From contig NZ_CP107008.1 in assembly GCF_025725685.1 (NCBI RefSeq), forward strand, positions 3,906,001 to 3,970,000: DNA of 64,000 nt. Reading direction: 5' to 3'. Within the stretch, counting starts at the first letter, position 1. Every line of letters begins with the position of its first letter. The DNA is from Halomonas sp. M4R1S46. Lineage in GTDB: Bacteria > Pseudomonadota > Gammaproteobacteria > Pseudomonadales > Halomonadaceae. The position numbers and the translations under genes are program-made. Below, piece by piece: positions 17,883 through 26,867 of the stretch. The notes beneath the pieces are model-generated. The model saw only the letters and a list, made by a program, of their open reading frames with translations. It was not told the DNA's origin and made no database searches.

Positions 17883-17918
17883 GTTTGTCCGAAAGTCGGC
17901 CACCTAGCGCCTGAACCC

Positions 17919-17948
17919 ATGCGCCGTGTCGCCCTCGGCACGGGGCAT
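17919..17948 (+). terminator. Intercistronic stem-loop between TAXI copy 2 and permease
   Basis: A 13-bp stem with one mismatch (ATGCGCCGTGTCG against its complement) and a CCCT loop, 36 bases after the receptor stop, without a T-run. It is comparable in size and place to the hairpin after copy 1. It probably sets the receptor:permease expression ratio by protecting upstream mRNA. Confidence 0.5.
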
Positions 17949-17989
17949 GACCCACTCCCCACCGTTCCCACACCAAGGGGTTTCCCCTC

Positions 17990-20179
17990 ATGAATCACAC
18001 ACCCGAGAATCGCCCCAGCAACGAAGACCCCGTCGTCGCGGCGTCCGAGTCCGTTGCCGACGGGGCCGACGACGAAGTCGTCGAATCGAATCGACGCCTC
18101 TATGGCGGCTGGCGTTGGTTACTGTTTGCCGGCCTGGCCATCGCCTATTGCGTCTTCCACCTGGTCGTCCTGAACATGTTCCCCTTGGAGACCTGGTCGT
18201 TCCGCATCATTCACATCGCCGGTGCCCTTATCCTCGGCTTCGGCTTCTATGCGGGGGCACGCTTCGCCGATCCACAGGGGGCCCCCGCCAGGCGCGTGCT
18301 CACCTCGCTCGGTTACGCGCTTCTGGTACCGGCGGGCTACGCCCTGGTGCGCACCGTCATGATGTATCAGGAGATGCAGGCAGGAGCGATGCGCATCGCC
18401 CCCGAGGTGGAGACCTGGCACTTCGGCTACCCACTGATACTTGCCACCGCAGGGGCGATCGTACTCTCCTGGGGCCTGCGCGAGGCGCGCCACCGGATCA
18501 ACCCGGCCGACCTGGTGCTGATGGTCTGCGCCCTCGCGGTGGCAGGCTATCTGCTGGTGATATTCAACAGCCCGCTGCGTGCCTCCACCGGCACCTCCTT
18601 CGCCCCGGTGGGCCTCACCTGGTCGGGCATCGCCGGCTCGCTACTGATCCTCGAGCTCACCCGCCGCGTGGCCGGCCTGGCGCTGGTGATCATCTCGGCG
18701 ATCTTCCTGACCTATGTTTTCGCCGGCCCCTACCTGCCGGGCTTCCTCGGCTATCCGGGCCTCTCGGTGGGGCGCTTCTTCAGCCAGGTCTACACCGACA
18801 CCGGCATCCTGGGACCGACCACCGCGGTATCATCCACCTACATCATCCTGTTCATCATCTTCGCCGCCTTCCTGCAGGCCTCGAAGGTGGGGGAATACTT
18901 CATCAACTTCGCCTTCGCCGCCGCCGGACGCGCGCGAGGCGGCCCGGCCAAGGTCGCGATCTTCGCCTCCGGGCTGATGGGCATGATCAACGGCACCAGC
19001 GCCGGCAACGTGGTCTCCACCGGCTCGCTGACCATCCCGCTGATGAAGAAGGTGGGCTACCCGGGCCGCAGCGCCGGGGCCATCGAGGCCGCCGCCTCCA
19101 CCGGCGGGCAGATCATGCCGCCGATCATGGGCGCAGGGGCCTTCATCATGGCCGAGGTCACCGGCATCCCCTATACCGAGATCGCCGTGGCGGCGCTGAT
19201 CCCGGCTATCCTCTACTTCCTGTCGGTCTACTGCATGGTCGACTTCGAAGCGGCCCGCAAGGGCATGCGCGGCATGCCCAAGGAGGAAATTCCCAAGTTC
19301 CGCCGCCTGGTCAAGCATGTCTATCTGTTCGCACCGATCATCATCCTGATCGCCGCGCTGTTCATGGGCTATTCGGTGATCCGCGCCGGCACCCTGGCCA
19401 CCGCCTCGGCCGCTGTGGTGAGCTGGTTCTCGCCCAACAAGATGGGGCTGCTCGCCATCCTGCGAGCGCTGCATCTGGCCGGCACCATGGCGATCCAGAT
19501 CATCGCCGTGTGCGCCTGTGCCGGCCTGATCGTCGGCGTGATCGCCATGACCGGCGTGGGCGCGCGCTTCTCTTCACTGCTGCTGGGCCTGGCCGGTGTC
19601 AGCCAGTTGCTGGCGCTGTTTTTCGCCATGTGCATCTCGATCCTGCTGGGCATGGGCATGCCCACCACCGCCGCCTACGCGGTGGCCGCCTCGGTGGTCG
19701 CCCCGGGTCTGATCGAGATCGGCATCCAGCCGCTGGTGGCGCACTTCTTCGTGTTCTACTTCGCGGTGGTCTCGGCGATCACCCCGCCGGTGGCACTGGC
19801 GTCCTACGCGGCGGCGGGCATCTCCGGCGACAAGGCCATGGGGACTTCGGTGGCCTCCTTCAAGGTCGGTCTGGCCGCCTTCATCGTGCCCTTCATGTTC
19901 TTCTACAGCCCGGCGATGCTGATGGAAGGCTCCTGGCTGCAGATCCTGCGGGTCGGCGTGACCGCCACCCTGGGCATCGTGCTGCTGGCGGCCACCGTCC
20001 AGGCCTGGTTCTTCGGGCCGGTGAAGGCCTGGCAGCGCCTGGTGATGCTGGTCGGCGCGCTGTGCATGATCTACGGCGGCATCTACACCGACGTGGCCGG
20101 CCTGGCCATCGGCACGGCGCTGTTCCTGTACCAGCGCGGCCGCAACGGCGGCGGCGCCCAGCCGGTGACCTCCGGCTGA
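17990..20179 (+). CDS. TRAP transporter fused permease (DctQ-DctM fusion, TAXI type)
   Basis: 729-residue inner-membrane protein combining the small 4-TM and large 12-TM TRAP subunits, the usual partner of TAXI receptors. An acidic cytoplasmic N-terminus (1-40) is followed by many hydrophobic segments. The DctM-like core has NGTSAGNVVSTGSLTIPLM, GGQIMPPIMGAGAFIMAE and LGMGMPTTAAYAVAA. It would use a Na+ gradient to import the acid bound by the receptor. The start codon sits just after a small AGGGG-TTT-CCCCT stem (17974-17986) that could bury the ribosome-binding site. Confidence 0.94.
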   Translation: MNHTPENRPSNEDPVVAASESVADGADDEVVESNRRLYGGWRWLLFAGLAIAYCVFHLVVLNMFPLETWSFRIIHIAGALILGFGFYAGARFADPQGAPARRVLTSLGYALLVPAGYALVRTVMMYQEMQAGAMRIAPEVETWHFGYPLILATAGAIVLSWGLREARHRINPADLVLMVCALAVAGYLLVIFNSPLRASTGTSFAPVGLTWSGIAGSLLILELTRRVAGLALVIISAIFLTYVFAGPYLPGFLGYPGLSVGRFFSQVYTDTGILGPTTAVSSTYIILFIIFAAFLQASKVGEYFINFAFAAAGRARGGPAKVAIFASGLMGMINGTSAGNVVSTGSLTIPLMKKVGYPGRSAGAIEAAASTGGQIMPPIMGAGAFIMAEVTGIPYTEIAVAALIPAILYFLSVYCMVDFEAARKGMRGMPKEEIPKFRRLVKHVYLFAPIIILIAALFMGYSVIRAGTLATASAAVVSWFSPNKMGLLAILRALHLAGTMAIQIIAVCACAGLIVGVIAMTGVGARFSSLLLGLAGVSQLLALFFAMCISILLGMGMPTTAAYAVAASVVAPGLIEIGIQPLVAHFFVFYFAVVSAITPPVALASYAAAGISGDKAMGTSVASFKVGLAAFIVPFMFFYSPAMLMEGSWLQILRVGVTATLGIVLLAATVQAWFFGPVKAWQRLVMLVGALCMIYGGIYTDVAGLAIGTALFLYQRGRNGGGAQPVTSG

Positions 20180-20202
20180 CGCCTCAGCGTCACACACCAC
20201 GC

Positions 20203-20240
20203 GAAGGGCCCCGCCGGATGGCGGGGCCCTTCGTTTGTCT
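20203..20240 (+). terminator. Rho-independent terminator after TRAP permease
   Basis: A perfect 13-bp stem (GAAGGGCCCCGCC, loop GGAT) followed by GTTTGTCT, 23 bases after the permease stop. It lies between convergent genes and may serve metF from the other side as well. Confidence 0.85.
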
Positions 20241-20266
20241 GGCGGGAAAATCAGGAATACGCGGGT

Positions 20267-21109
20267 TCAGGCGGAGATGTTGTCGAGTACCTTGAGGGTC
20301 GGCTCGGCCTGGTTCAGCGTATAGAAGTGCAGCCCCGGGGCTCCGCCGTCGAGCAGGCGCTGGCAGAGCCGCGAGATCACTTCCTCGCCGAAGGCGGCGA
20401 TGGCCTCGCTGTCGTCGCCGTAGGCCTCGAGCTGCTTGCGGATCCAGCGGGGGATCTCGGCGCCGCAGGCATCGGAAAAGCGCGCCAGCTTGGTGTAGTT
20501 GGTGATCGGCATGATGCCGGGCACGATCGGCGCCTCGACGCCCAGGGCGCGGGCTCGCTCGACGAAGTGGAAGTAGGCGTCGGCGGAGAAGAAGTACTGG
20601 GTGATGGCGAGGTTCGCCCCGGCCTTCATCTTGCGGGCGAAGTTCTCCACGTCGCGGTCGAGGCTGGGCGCCTGGGGGTGGGACTCCGGATAGGCCGCCA
20701 CGGCGATCTCGAAGTGGTCGCCGGTCTCCTCGCGGATGAACTCGACGAGCTCGTTGGCATAGCGCAGCTCGCCGATGCCGCCCATGCCGGAGGGCAGGTC
20801 GCCGCGCAGGGCCACCAGGCTGTCGATGCCCTGCTCCCGGTACTGGGCCAGCAGGTCGCGTAGCACCGCCTTCTCGCTACCGATGCAGGACAGGTGCGGC
20901 GCGGTGGTGATGCCGGACTCGCGCACGGCCTGCACGGTATTGAGGGTGCGATGCTGGGTAGAGCCGCCGGCGCCGTAGGTGACGGAGAAGAACCGCGGCT
21001 GGCGACGGGCCAGGGCATCGCGGGTGCGCATCAGCTTGTCGCGCCCGGCGTCGGTGTTGGGCGGGAAGAATTCGAAGCTGATGCCCAGCGGATGCTCGTG
21101 TGCACTCAT
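20267..21109 (-). CDS. metF: 5,10-methylenetetrahydrofolate reductase
   Basis: 280-residue flavoenzyme that reduces methylene-THF to methyl-THF for methionine synthesis. It begins MSAHEHPLGISFEFFPP; the FFP motif with the catalytic glutamate is at the start of the barrel. FFSVTYGAGGST and LVALRGDLPSG are family signatures. The start at 21109 has GAGGA upstream; the frame continues 32 codons further but looks non-coding. It belongs functionally with ahcY and metK in this window, although it is not in one operon with them. Confidence 0.95.
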   Translation of the reverse strand: MSAHEHPLGISFEFFPPNTDAGRDKLMRTRDALARRQPRFFSVTYGAGGSTQHRTLNTVQAVRESGITTAPHLSCIGSEKAVLRDLLAQYREQGIDSLVALRGDLPSGMGGIGELRYANELVEFIREETGDHFEIAVAAYPESHPQAPSLDRDVENFARKMKAGANLAITQYFFSADAYFHFVERARALGVEAPIVPGIMPITNYTKLARFSDACGAEIPRWIRKQLEAYGDDSEAIAAFGEEVISRLCQRLLDGGAPGLHFYTLNQAEPTLKVLDNISA

Positions 21110-21394
21110 CGATCCGGTCCTCATGGTTCGCGTCGCCTCGGACACGTGGTGTCGGGTTGCGCAGGCGCCCGGCGCCGGCCGGGCGATGCGAGAAGTTGGC
21201 GCCATTGTGACGATTCGGGGGCAGGGCGACCAATGAAAGTTTCGTCACTCTGCATCGATTTCCTTCATATAAGAAGCGAATCCAGTATAACCAGACGTGC
21301 TAAAAGGCCGCCAGACCGGGCCCCGTCCCCGGCGACTGACAGGCCGCGGGGAGCCAGGCAAGATAGGGGCCTTGCCTCGACATGGACGTGACGC

Positions 21395-22327
21395 ATGAGC
21401 CTCGATCCCGCCACCCTGATGGGCCCGCTGTGGACGCTGCTGGCCTTTGTCGGCCTCGGCTGGCTGGCCGCCCGCCACCTGGCGGTGGACCCCCGCCCCA
21501 TCGCCACCCTGCTGATCTACCTGATCGCGCCGCTGACCTTCTTCCGCGGCCTGACACTGGGCGGGCCCACGCCGGCCTACCTGCTGATCACCGGGGCGCT
21601 GTTCGTCGCGGCCAGCCTGGTCGCCCTGCTGGTCAGCCGCCTGGCCCGCCGCGCCCTGCCCGACGAGGAGAGCGCGGTGCTGGCCTTCTCGGCGGGCACC
21701 GGCAATACCGGCTACTTCGGCCTGCCGGTGGCCCTGGTGCTGCTGCCACCCTCGGGGGTGACCCTCTACCTGTTCGGGGTGCTGGGAGTGACCCTCTACG
21801 AGTTCACCCTGGGCTTCTACCTGAGCGCCCGGGGACGCTTCTCGGTGCGCCAGAGCCTCGCCAAGATCCTGCGCCTGCCGATGATCTACGCCTTCCTGGC
21901 GGCGCTGCTGGTCGAGGCCGCGGGACTGACGGTGCCGGCGGCCGTCATGGAGGGCCTCGAGGCCTTCCCGCCCACCTATACCCTGCTCGGCATGATGATC
22001 ATCGGCATGACGCTGGGCCGGGTGACGGTGCGGGAATTCGACCTGCGCTTTATCGGTGCCTGCGTGGCGGTGCGCTACGGCCTCTGGCCGCTGCTGGCCC
22101 TGGGCGTCGTGCTGGGGCTGCAGGCCACCCTGGGCCTCTCGCCGGAGCTCGCCATGGCGCTCTTGCTGATCGGCGTGGTGCCCATGGCCGCCAACGTGGT
22201 GGTGGTGGCCATGGAGCTCGGCATCGCCCCGGAGAAGGGCGCGCTGGCCGTGCTGCTCACCACCCTGGCCGCGCCGGTGCTGATCCCGCTGTACCTGGGC
22301 TGGATGCTACCGCTGGTCGGCGGCTAG
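21395..22327 (+). CDS. AEC family transporter (auxin efflux carrier fold)
   Basis: 310-residue inner-membrane protein with about ten hydrophobic segments. It carries the two-repeat AEC pattern, including SAGTGNTGYFGLPVALVLL in the first half and PMAANVVVVAMELG in the second. Bacterial members often export or import organic acids such as malonate, but the substrate is not readable here. It is divergent from metF across 285 bp; that gap contains an AT-rich stretch (21250-21300) but no site I can name. It ends at the edge of a truncated dispersed repeat. Confidence 0.88.
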   Translation: MSLDPATLMGPLWTLLAFVGLGWLAARHLAVDPRPIATLLIYLIAPLTFFRGLTLGGPTPAYLLITGALFVAASLVALLVSRLARRALPDEESAVLAFSAGTGNTGYFGLPVALVLLPPSGVTLYLFGVLGVTLYEFTLGFYLSARGRFSVRQSLAKILRLPMIYAFLAALLVEAAGLTVPAAVMEGLEAFPPTYTLLGMMIIGMTLGRVTVREFDLRFIGACVAVRYGLWPLLALGVVLGLQATLGLSPELAMALLLIGVVPMAANVVVVAMELGIAPEKGALAVLLTTLAAPVLIPLYLGWMLPLVGG

Positions 22328-22328
22328 G

Positions 22329-22429
22329 CGCGATTCGGTAAATAGCGCGCTATTCGCCTTCTCCGATCGATAAACTTGTCTCGAAATCCGGGCGTCTCGC
22401 GACGATCGGTCGAATCCGACAGGCTCCTA
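22329..22429 (-). repeat. Truncated copy of a dispersed MITE-like repeat
   Basis: Reverse complement of the left 100 bp of the element at 31513-31678. Both contain the terminal TAGxAGCCTGTCGG, the internal GGATTTCGAGAC and GGCGAATAGCGCGCTATTT. This copy has lost the other end. It lies in the short gap between the AEC gene and the GST gene. Confidence 0.82.
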
Positions 22430-23083
22430 GGATGGCAGCTCCGGCGCCACCAGCACCCGCTGGGCCGCGGGGCGTGCCCGCAGCCGCTGCGTGTAGGCCA
22501 CCAGCCGCGGGGTCTCGGCGAGATACGCCTCGGCGGCGGGCAGGCCCAGTAGGTAGTCGAGCATCGGCGCGGCGATGGCGTCGGCGATGCTGAAGGCACC
22601 GCCGACCAGGTAGTCACCCTGGGCCAGCTGCCCCTCGATCAGGCCCAGCAGGCGCGCCACCTCCGGCTGGGCCGCGGCGACCGCCTCCTGGCGCACGGCG
22701 CCCCCCTCGCCCTGGGGAAAGACGAACTCCAGCAGGTAGCGACGCACCAGGGCCTGGTCCACGTAGAGGGCGAGGATCCCGGTCCACTGGTCGACCTGGG
22801 CCCGCGCCCAGGGATCCCCCGGCTGCAGGGGCGGGCCCTCGAAGGCGGCGTCGAGGTAGCGGCAGATGCTCGGTGTCTCGATCAGGCGCCGCTCGCCGTG
22901 GAGCAGGATCGGGATCTTGCCGAAGGGGTGCAGGGCGTAGTGCTCGGGAGAGTGCAGGCCGAGGGGCCGGCCGTCGACCTCGGCACCCAGGGTGTAGGGG
23001 ATGCCCTTCTCCTCGCAGCACAGCTGGACGCTGCGCACGAAGGTGCTGAACTGGGGGCCGACGATATGCACGGGGCCGGTCAT
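22427..23083 (-). CDS. Glutathione S-transferase family protein
   Basis: 218-residue cytoplasmic GST. The N-terminal thioredoxin-like domain (1-80) has SPEHYALHPFGKIPILLHG and the glutathione-binding IETPSICRYLD. The C-terminal helical domain contains GAFSIADAIAAPMLDYLLG. The start at 23083 is chosen for the domain; the open frame extends upstream but overlaps the divergent regulator. It is divergent from a TetR gene with a 26-bp palindrome between them, so it is the likely target of that repressor. Confidence 0.9.
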   Translation of the reverse strand: MTGPVHIVGPQFSTFVRSVQLCCEEKGIPYTLGAEVDGRPLGLHSPEHYALHPFGKIPILLHGERRLIETPSICRYLDAAFEGPPLQPGDPWARAQVDQWTGILALYVDQALVRRYLLEFVFPQGEGGAVRQEAVAAAQPEVARLLGLIEGQLAQGDYLVGGAFSIADAIAAPMLDYLLGLPAAEAYLAETPRLVAYTQRLRARPAAQRVLVAPELPS

Positions 23084-23129
23084 GGCAGGACTCCTGTCGT
23101 GGGGGGACTCATGGCAGGCTAGCCCGCCA

Positions 23130-23155
23130 CACCATATGTTCAAGAACATATGGTG
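23130..23155. promoter_or_regulatory. TetR operator candidate, 26-bp palindrome
   Basis: CACCATATGTTC-AA-GAACATATGGTG, with perfect 12-bp arms, lies centred in the gap between the GST (start 23083) and the TetR gene (start 23196). A palindrome of this size between a TetR gene and its divergent neighbour is typical of an autoregulatory operator. Confidence 0.75.
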
Positions 23156-23195
23156 GATCCATGCCATCCTGAGCCCATCCCCCCGAGGAGGCCCC

Positions 23196-23741
23196 ATGCC
23201 CTGGAGCGACGACCACAAGACCCGCACTCGCCAGCGTATTCTGGACGCCGCCGCGACCCTGTTCACCCGACAGGGATTCGCCGGCGTGAGCATCGATGAC
23301 GTGATGCATCACGCCGGCCTGACCCGCGGCGCCTTCTACGCCCACTTCGCCTCCAAGGGCGACCTCCATGCCGAGGCCCTGCGTCACGCCGCCCAGGCGA
23401 ACGCCGCCCGCCTGGTGCACGGTGCCCCTCGCGAGCGGGTCCTCGACTACCTCAGCGATGCCCATCGCCAGGGCGAGGCCATCAACTGTCCGCTGGCCTG
23501 CCTGGTCAGCGACGTCGCCCAGCAGGACGACAGGGTCCGCGATACCTACACTCGCCTGTTCGCCGGTTTCGTGAGCCACTGTCAGGCAGCCGAGGCATCG
23601 CCGTCCGACCGTGAACGCGCCCTGCAACAGGCGGTGACCCTGATCGGCGGCATGGCGATCGCCCGCACCCTGAGCGACGACGCCCTGGCGGAGGAGGTGC
23701 TGGCGGCCTGCCGGACCCTGGCGATGGCCGACGGCGCCTGA
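23196..23741 (+). CDS. TetR/AcrR family transcriptional regulator
   Basis: 181-residue repressor. Residues 10-55 form the TetR helix-turn-helix (RQRILDAAATLFTRQGFAGV, then AGLTRGAFYAHFASKGDL). The C-terminal ligand domain resembles the NemR/AcrR-like group. The ATG at 23196 has CGAGGAGG upstream. It is divergent from the GST and probably represses it in the absence of an electrophile or xenobiotic (inference from pairing). Confidence 0.92.
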   Translation: MPWSDDHKTRTRQRILDAAATLFTRQGFAGVSIDDVMHHAGLTRGAFYAHFASKGDLHAEALRHAAQANAARLVHGAPRERVLDYLSDAHRQGEAINCPLACLVSDVAQQDDRVRDTYTRLFAGFVSHCQAAEASPSDRERALQQAVTLIGGMAIARTLSDDALAEEVLAACRTLAMADGA

Positions 23742-23860
23742 TGTCTCCGAGCGCGCCGAAGATCCGCGGCATGCGGCAGCCGGGCCATTGGCGGACTATG
23801 GTTAACCTGTCCCGATCGCCGGCACTCCATTCCCCTGCACCCCACTCGGAGGCTGTCACC

Positions 23861-24232
23861 ATGATGCGACGACGCACCTGTCTCGGCCTGCTCCTGGCCG
23901 TCCTGGCGACCCTCGCTCTTCCCGCCCAGGCCCACCATGGCTGGGCCTGGGCCGAGGACGAGCCCATCACGCTGACCGGCACCATCACCGCGGTACGCCT
24001 GGGCAACCCCCATGGCGACCTGACCCTGGACGTGGACGGCACCGCCTGGACAGTGGAAGTCGGCCAGCCCTGGCGCAACCGGCGCGCCGGCCTCGAGCCC
24101 GGCGACCTGGCCGAGGGCGTCGAGATCCGGGTGCTGGGTGCGCCCTCCCGCGACCCGGACGAGAAGCGGATAAAGGCCGTGCAGCTGTGGATCGACGGCG
24201 AAGCCTTCCCCCTCTACCCGGGCCGCCTGTGA
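23861..24232 (+). CDS. DUF6152 family exported protein
   Basis: 123 residues with a clear Sec signal peptide (MMRRRTCLGLLLAVLATLAL, cleavage after AQA). The mature start HHGWAW and the core ITLTGTITAVRLGNPHGDL fit the DUF6152 family of small periplasmic proteins, a single beta-barrel-like domain of unknown function. A start at 23861 after CGGAGG is preferred over the longer frame from 23741. The next gene encodes a small membrane protein and starts 21 bp later, so the pair is likely one unit. Confidence 0.8.
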   Translation: MMRRRTCLGLLLAVLATLALPAQAHHGWAWAEDEPITLTGTITAVRLGNPHGDLTLDVDGTAWTVEVGQPWRNRRAGLEPGDLAEGVEIRVLGAPSRDPDEKRIKAVQLWIDGEAFPLYPGRL

Positions 24233-24253
24233 CCTCTCGCCCCGCGACGCCTT

Positions 24254-24718
24254 GTGGATAGTCCGCTCGCGTGGCTGGCACAGACGGCACTGGCCGACTG
24301 GATGCGGCTGTCGCGCTGGGGCTATGCCGGTATCAACACCCTGCATGTGCTGGGCATCGCCCTGCTGGTCGGGGCGATCCTGCCGCTGGACCTGCGCCTG
24401 ATGGGCCGGCGTCCCGAGCTGCCACTGGCCGACACGGCCCGGCTGCTGCAACCGCCCGCCATCATCGGGCTCGTCCTGGCGCTGGTCACCGGCGCCCTGC
24501 TGTTCCTCGCCGGTCCCGGCGACTATCTGGCGATGCCGCTGTTCCTGCTCAAGCTGACCCTGATCGCCCTGGCCATCGGCAATGCGTTGTGGCTGAATCT
24601 CGGCCCGGGGCTCGCCCGCGCCACGCGCCGCCGGCTCAGGCTGGCCGGCGGCGCGTCGCTGCTGCTGTGGCTGGCGGTGCTGGCCTGCGGCCGGCTGCTC
24701 GCCTTCGTCGCAGAATGA
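24254..24718 (+). CDS. Small integral membrane protein (DUF6644-like)
   Basis: 154 residues from a GTG, with four predicted membrane segments (around 30-48, 68-86, 93-112 and 130-150). The pattern YAGINTLHVLGIALLVGAIL resembles small membrane proteins seen next to DUF6152 genes, which I remember as DUF6644 (not verified). Function unknown; a heme or redox role has been guessed for such pairs, but nothing here proves it. Confidence 0.7.
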   Translation: MDSPLAWLAQTALADWMRLSRWGYAGINTLHVLGIALLVGAILPLDLRLMGRRPELPLADTARLLQPPAIIGLVLALVTGALLFLAGPGDYLAMPLFLLKLTLIALAIGNALWLNLGPGLARATRRRLRLAGGASLLLWLAVLACGRLLAFVAE

Positions 24719-24737
24719 GACCTCCGGGCGCGGGGCG

Positions 24738-25559
24738 TCAGGAGGCGCGACCGGCGGCGGACAGTGCTGCGCCCTCGGGGATGGGCGAGGCCTCCAAGGC
24801 GGGCTCCCGCTCGATCACCTCGCCCCGCCAGTCGACCAGCTGCAGTCGCCCGTCGGGCGTCTCCAGCAGCGCCGTGCAGTGTTCCACCCAGTCGCCGTCG
24901 TTGCAGTAGAGCACCCCGTCCCGGGTGCGGAACCCGGCCTTGTGGATGTGCCCGCCGACGTAGCCATCGAGCCCCTCCCGGACCGCCTGGTGCAAGGCCG
25001 CCTGCTCGAACTGGGCGACATAGCGCTGGGCGGCACCGACCCGGCGCTTGAGCGCGCTGGCCAGCGACCAGTAGGGCAGGCCCAGCAGGCTCCGGGTGCG
25101 GTTGCACCAGCGATTGAGCGCCAGCACGAACTGATGCATGCCGTCGCCCAGGGTCAGCAGCCAGGGAGCGATGCGCACATGGGTGTCGAACTCGTCGCCG
25201 TGGCTGACCAGCAGGCGGCGACCATCGGCGGTGGTATGGATCATGCGCCGCTCGATGCGCACCCGGTGGACGCGCAGGCCACACAGCCGGCGCAGGGCGG
25301 CGTCATGGTTGCCTGGGATGTAGATGATCTCGCAGCCCCCCCGGGCCAGGCGCAGCAACCGGGCGGCCAGGCGCTGCTGGGCCGGCAGCAGCACCGCCCG
25401 CTTGCGCATGGCGATCAGGTCGACGATGTCGCCGACCAGGTAGAGGCGTTCGGGACGCACGCGACGCAGCAGGCTCGCCAGCAGCTCTGCCTGGCAGTCC
25501 CGGGTGCCCAGGTGGACATCCGAGACGAAGAGGGTGCGGGCAGTGAGCGGGATCGGCAT
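24738..25559 (-). CDS. Metallophosphoesterase, UDP-2,3-diacylglucosamine diphosphatase-like
   Basis: 273-residue calcineurin-fold phosphoesterase. Metal ligands are visible in order: SDVHLG (13-18), VGDIVD (42-47), GNHD (near 84), HGDEFD (near 119) and GGHIHKAG (near 201). The arrangement matches the LpxH-like group, which includes lipid A UDP-diacylglucosamine hydrolases and related enzymes of unknown substrate. At 273 residues it is longer than classical LpxH (about 240), so it may be the paralogous type rather than the essential lipid A enzyme. Confidence 0.85.
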   Translation of the reverse strand: MPIPLTARTLFVSDVHLGTRDCQAELLASLLRRVRPERLYLVGDIVDLIAMRKRAVLLPAQQRLAARLLRLARGGCEIIYIPGNHDAALRRLCGLRVHRVRIERRMIHTTADGRRLLVSHGDEFDTHVRIAPWLLTLGDGMHQFVLALNRWCNRTRSLLGLPYWSLASALKRRVGAAQRYVAQFEQAALHQAVREGLDGYVGGHIHKAGFRTRDGVLYCNDGDWVEHCTALLETPDGRLQLVDWRGEVIEREPALEASPIPEGAALSAAGRAS

Positions 25560-25643
25560 GGGCGGTCTCCTCGACAGGCCCGACCAGCCTGGTGCCCCGC
25601 GGTGACGCCGCCATGGCGATCGCGTGTCACTGGCGTGACAGGG

Positions 25644-26819
25644 CTAGTCGCCGCGGCGCCGGGCGCGCTTGGGCGCTTCATCGGTGGCACGGCTATGCCG
25701 CCGACTGTGCCGCTTGCGGCTGTACATGGCGCTGTCGGCCCGCTGGATGAGGATATCCATGTCCGCCACTCCCTCCTGCCAGGGCCGGTAGGTGGCCTCG
25801 CCGACGCTGACCGTGGCCACCACTTGCGGGTCGCTCTCGAGCCGCGCCGACGCCAGCGCCGCCGAGAGGCGACGCGCCCGGTCGCCGGCCTCGGCCGCAT
25901 CGGCGTCGGGCATGATCATCAGGAACTCGTCGCCGCCCAGGCGGCAGGCCAGCTCGCCGCTGCGCAGCTGGCCGGCGATGGCCCGGGCCACGTGGCAGAT
26001 CAGCCGGTCGCCACTGGCATGCCCGCGGCTGTCGTTGACCACCTTGAGCCGATCGATGTCCACCAGCAGCAGGGACAGTGGCCAGCGCTTGCGATAGCAG
26101 TCGTCGAGGTTCTCGCGCAGGAAGGTCATCCCCCAGCGGCGGTTGGCCAGCCCGGTCATGGCATCGAAGTTGGCCAGGTAGGTCAGCTCCTGCTGATGGG
26201 CGGCCAGTTCCTCGTTGGCGGCGGTCAGCTCGGCATTGCGTTCCCGCAGCGCATGGCTCAGGGCGGCGGTGCGATGGAAGATGCCATAGCGCACATGGGA
26301 GAGCAGCGGCGAGATCAGCCAGCCGATCAGCAGGAAGACCCCACCCAGGCGCAGCAGCTCGACCAGGTCGAAGGGGCTCCACAGCACGAAGCACAGGCCA
26401 TAGGCCACCAGCATCACGGCGTTGTGCACCAGCATGCAGACCGGCCGCCACACGGACACCACCGGCAGGAGGATGAACATGGCCACCGCCAGGCTCTGGT
26501 TCCAGAAGAAGAAGGCGAAGGGCTCCGTGACCTGGGCGGCCCCCCAGGCCAGGAACAGCGTGGTGCCCAGGGCCGCCACCAGCAGCGCCCGCTCGCTGCG
26601 CACGGGCCGGCGATGCTGCCAGGCCAGGCACAGCGCCAGCAGTCCCACCACCAGCAACCGGCCGACCCACAGGGCCGGCCAGCGCTCGGGGACCATCCAG
26701 TAGTCGAAGGGCAGGTAGCAGAGCAGGCCGATGCTCGCGCAGGCCATCAGGGCGGCATTCAGGCGCGCCTGCTGCTCGCACTCCTCTGCCGAGAGTCTGG
26801 CCTGCCGGTCGTCCGGCAC
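25644..26819 (-). CDS. Membrane-bound diguanylate cyclase (GGDEF)
   Basis: 391 residues from a GTG with GGGAGGAG just upstream. The N-terminal half holds about six membrane segments (20-190) without a recognisable sensor domain. A short coiled region (RNAELTAANEELAAHQQELT) leads into a GGDEF domain (about 215-375) with the intact active site RLGGDEFLMIM. The inhibitory I-site position reads RSGE instead of RxxD, so product inhibition may be weak or absent. It would make cyclic di-GMP. The C-terminus is strongly basic. Confidence 0.92.
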   Translation of the reverse strand: MPDDRQARLSAEECEQQARLNAALMACASIGLLCYLPFDYWMVPERWPALWVGRLLVVGLLALCLAWQHRRPVRSERALLVAALGTTLFLAWGAAQVTEPFAFFFWNQSLAVAMFILLPVVSVWRPVCMLVHNAVMLVAYGLCFVLWSPFDLVELLRLGGVFLLIGWLISPLLSHVRYGIFHRTAALSHALRERNAELTAANEELAAHQQELTYLANFDAMTGLANRRWGMTFLRENLDDCYRKRWPLSLLLVDIDRLKVVNDSRGHASGDRLICHVARAIAGQLRSGELACRLGGDEFLMIMPDADAAEAGDRARRLSAALASARLESDPQVVATVSVGEATYRPWQEGVADMDILIQRADSAMYSRKRHSRRHSRATDEAPKRARRRGD

Positions 26820-26867
26820 GAACTCCTCCCGGGGCGGGCTCGGGCCCGCCCATGAGACCGGCGGGCG

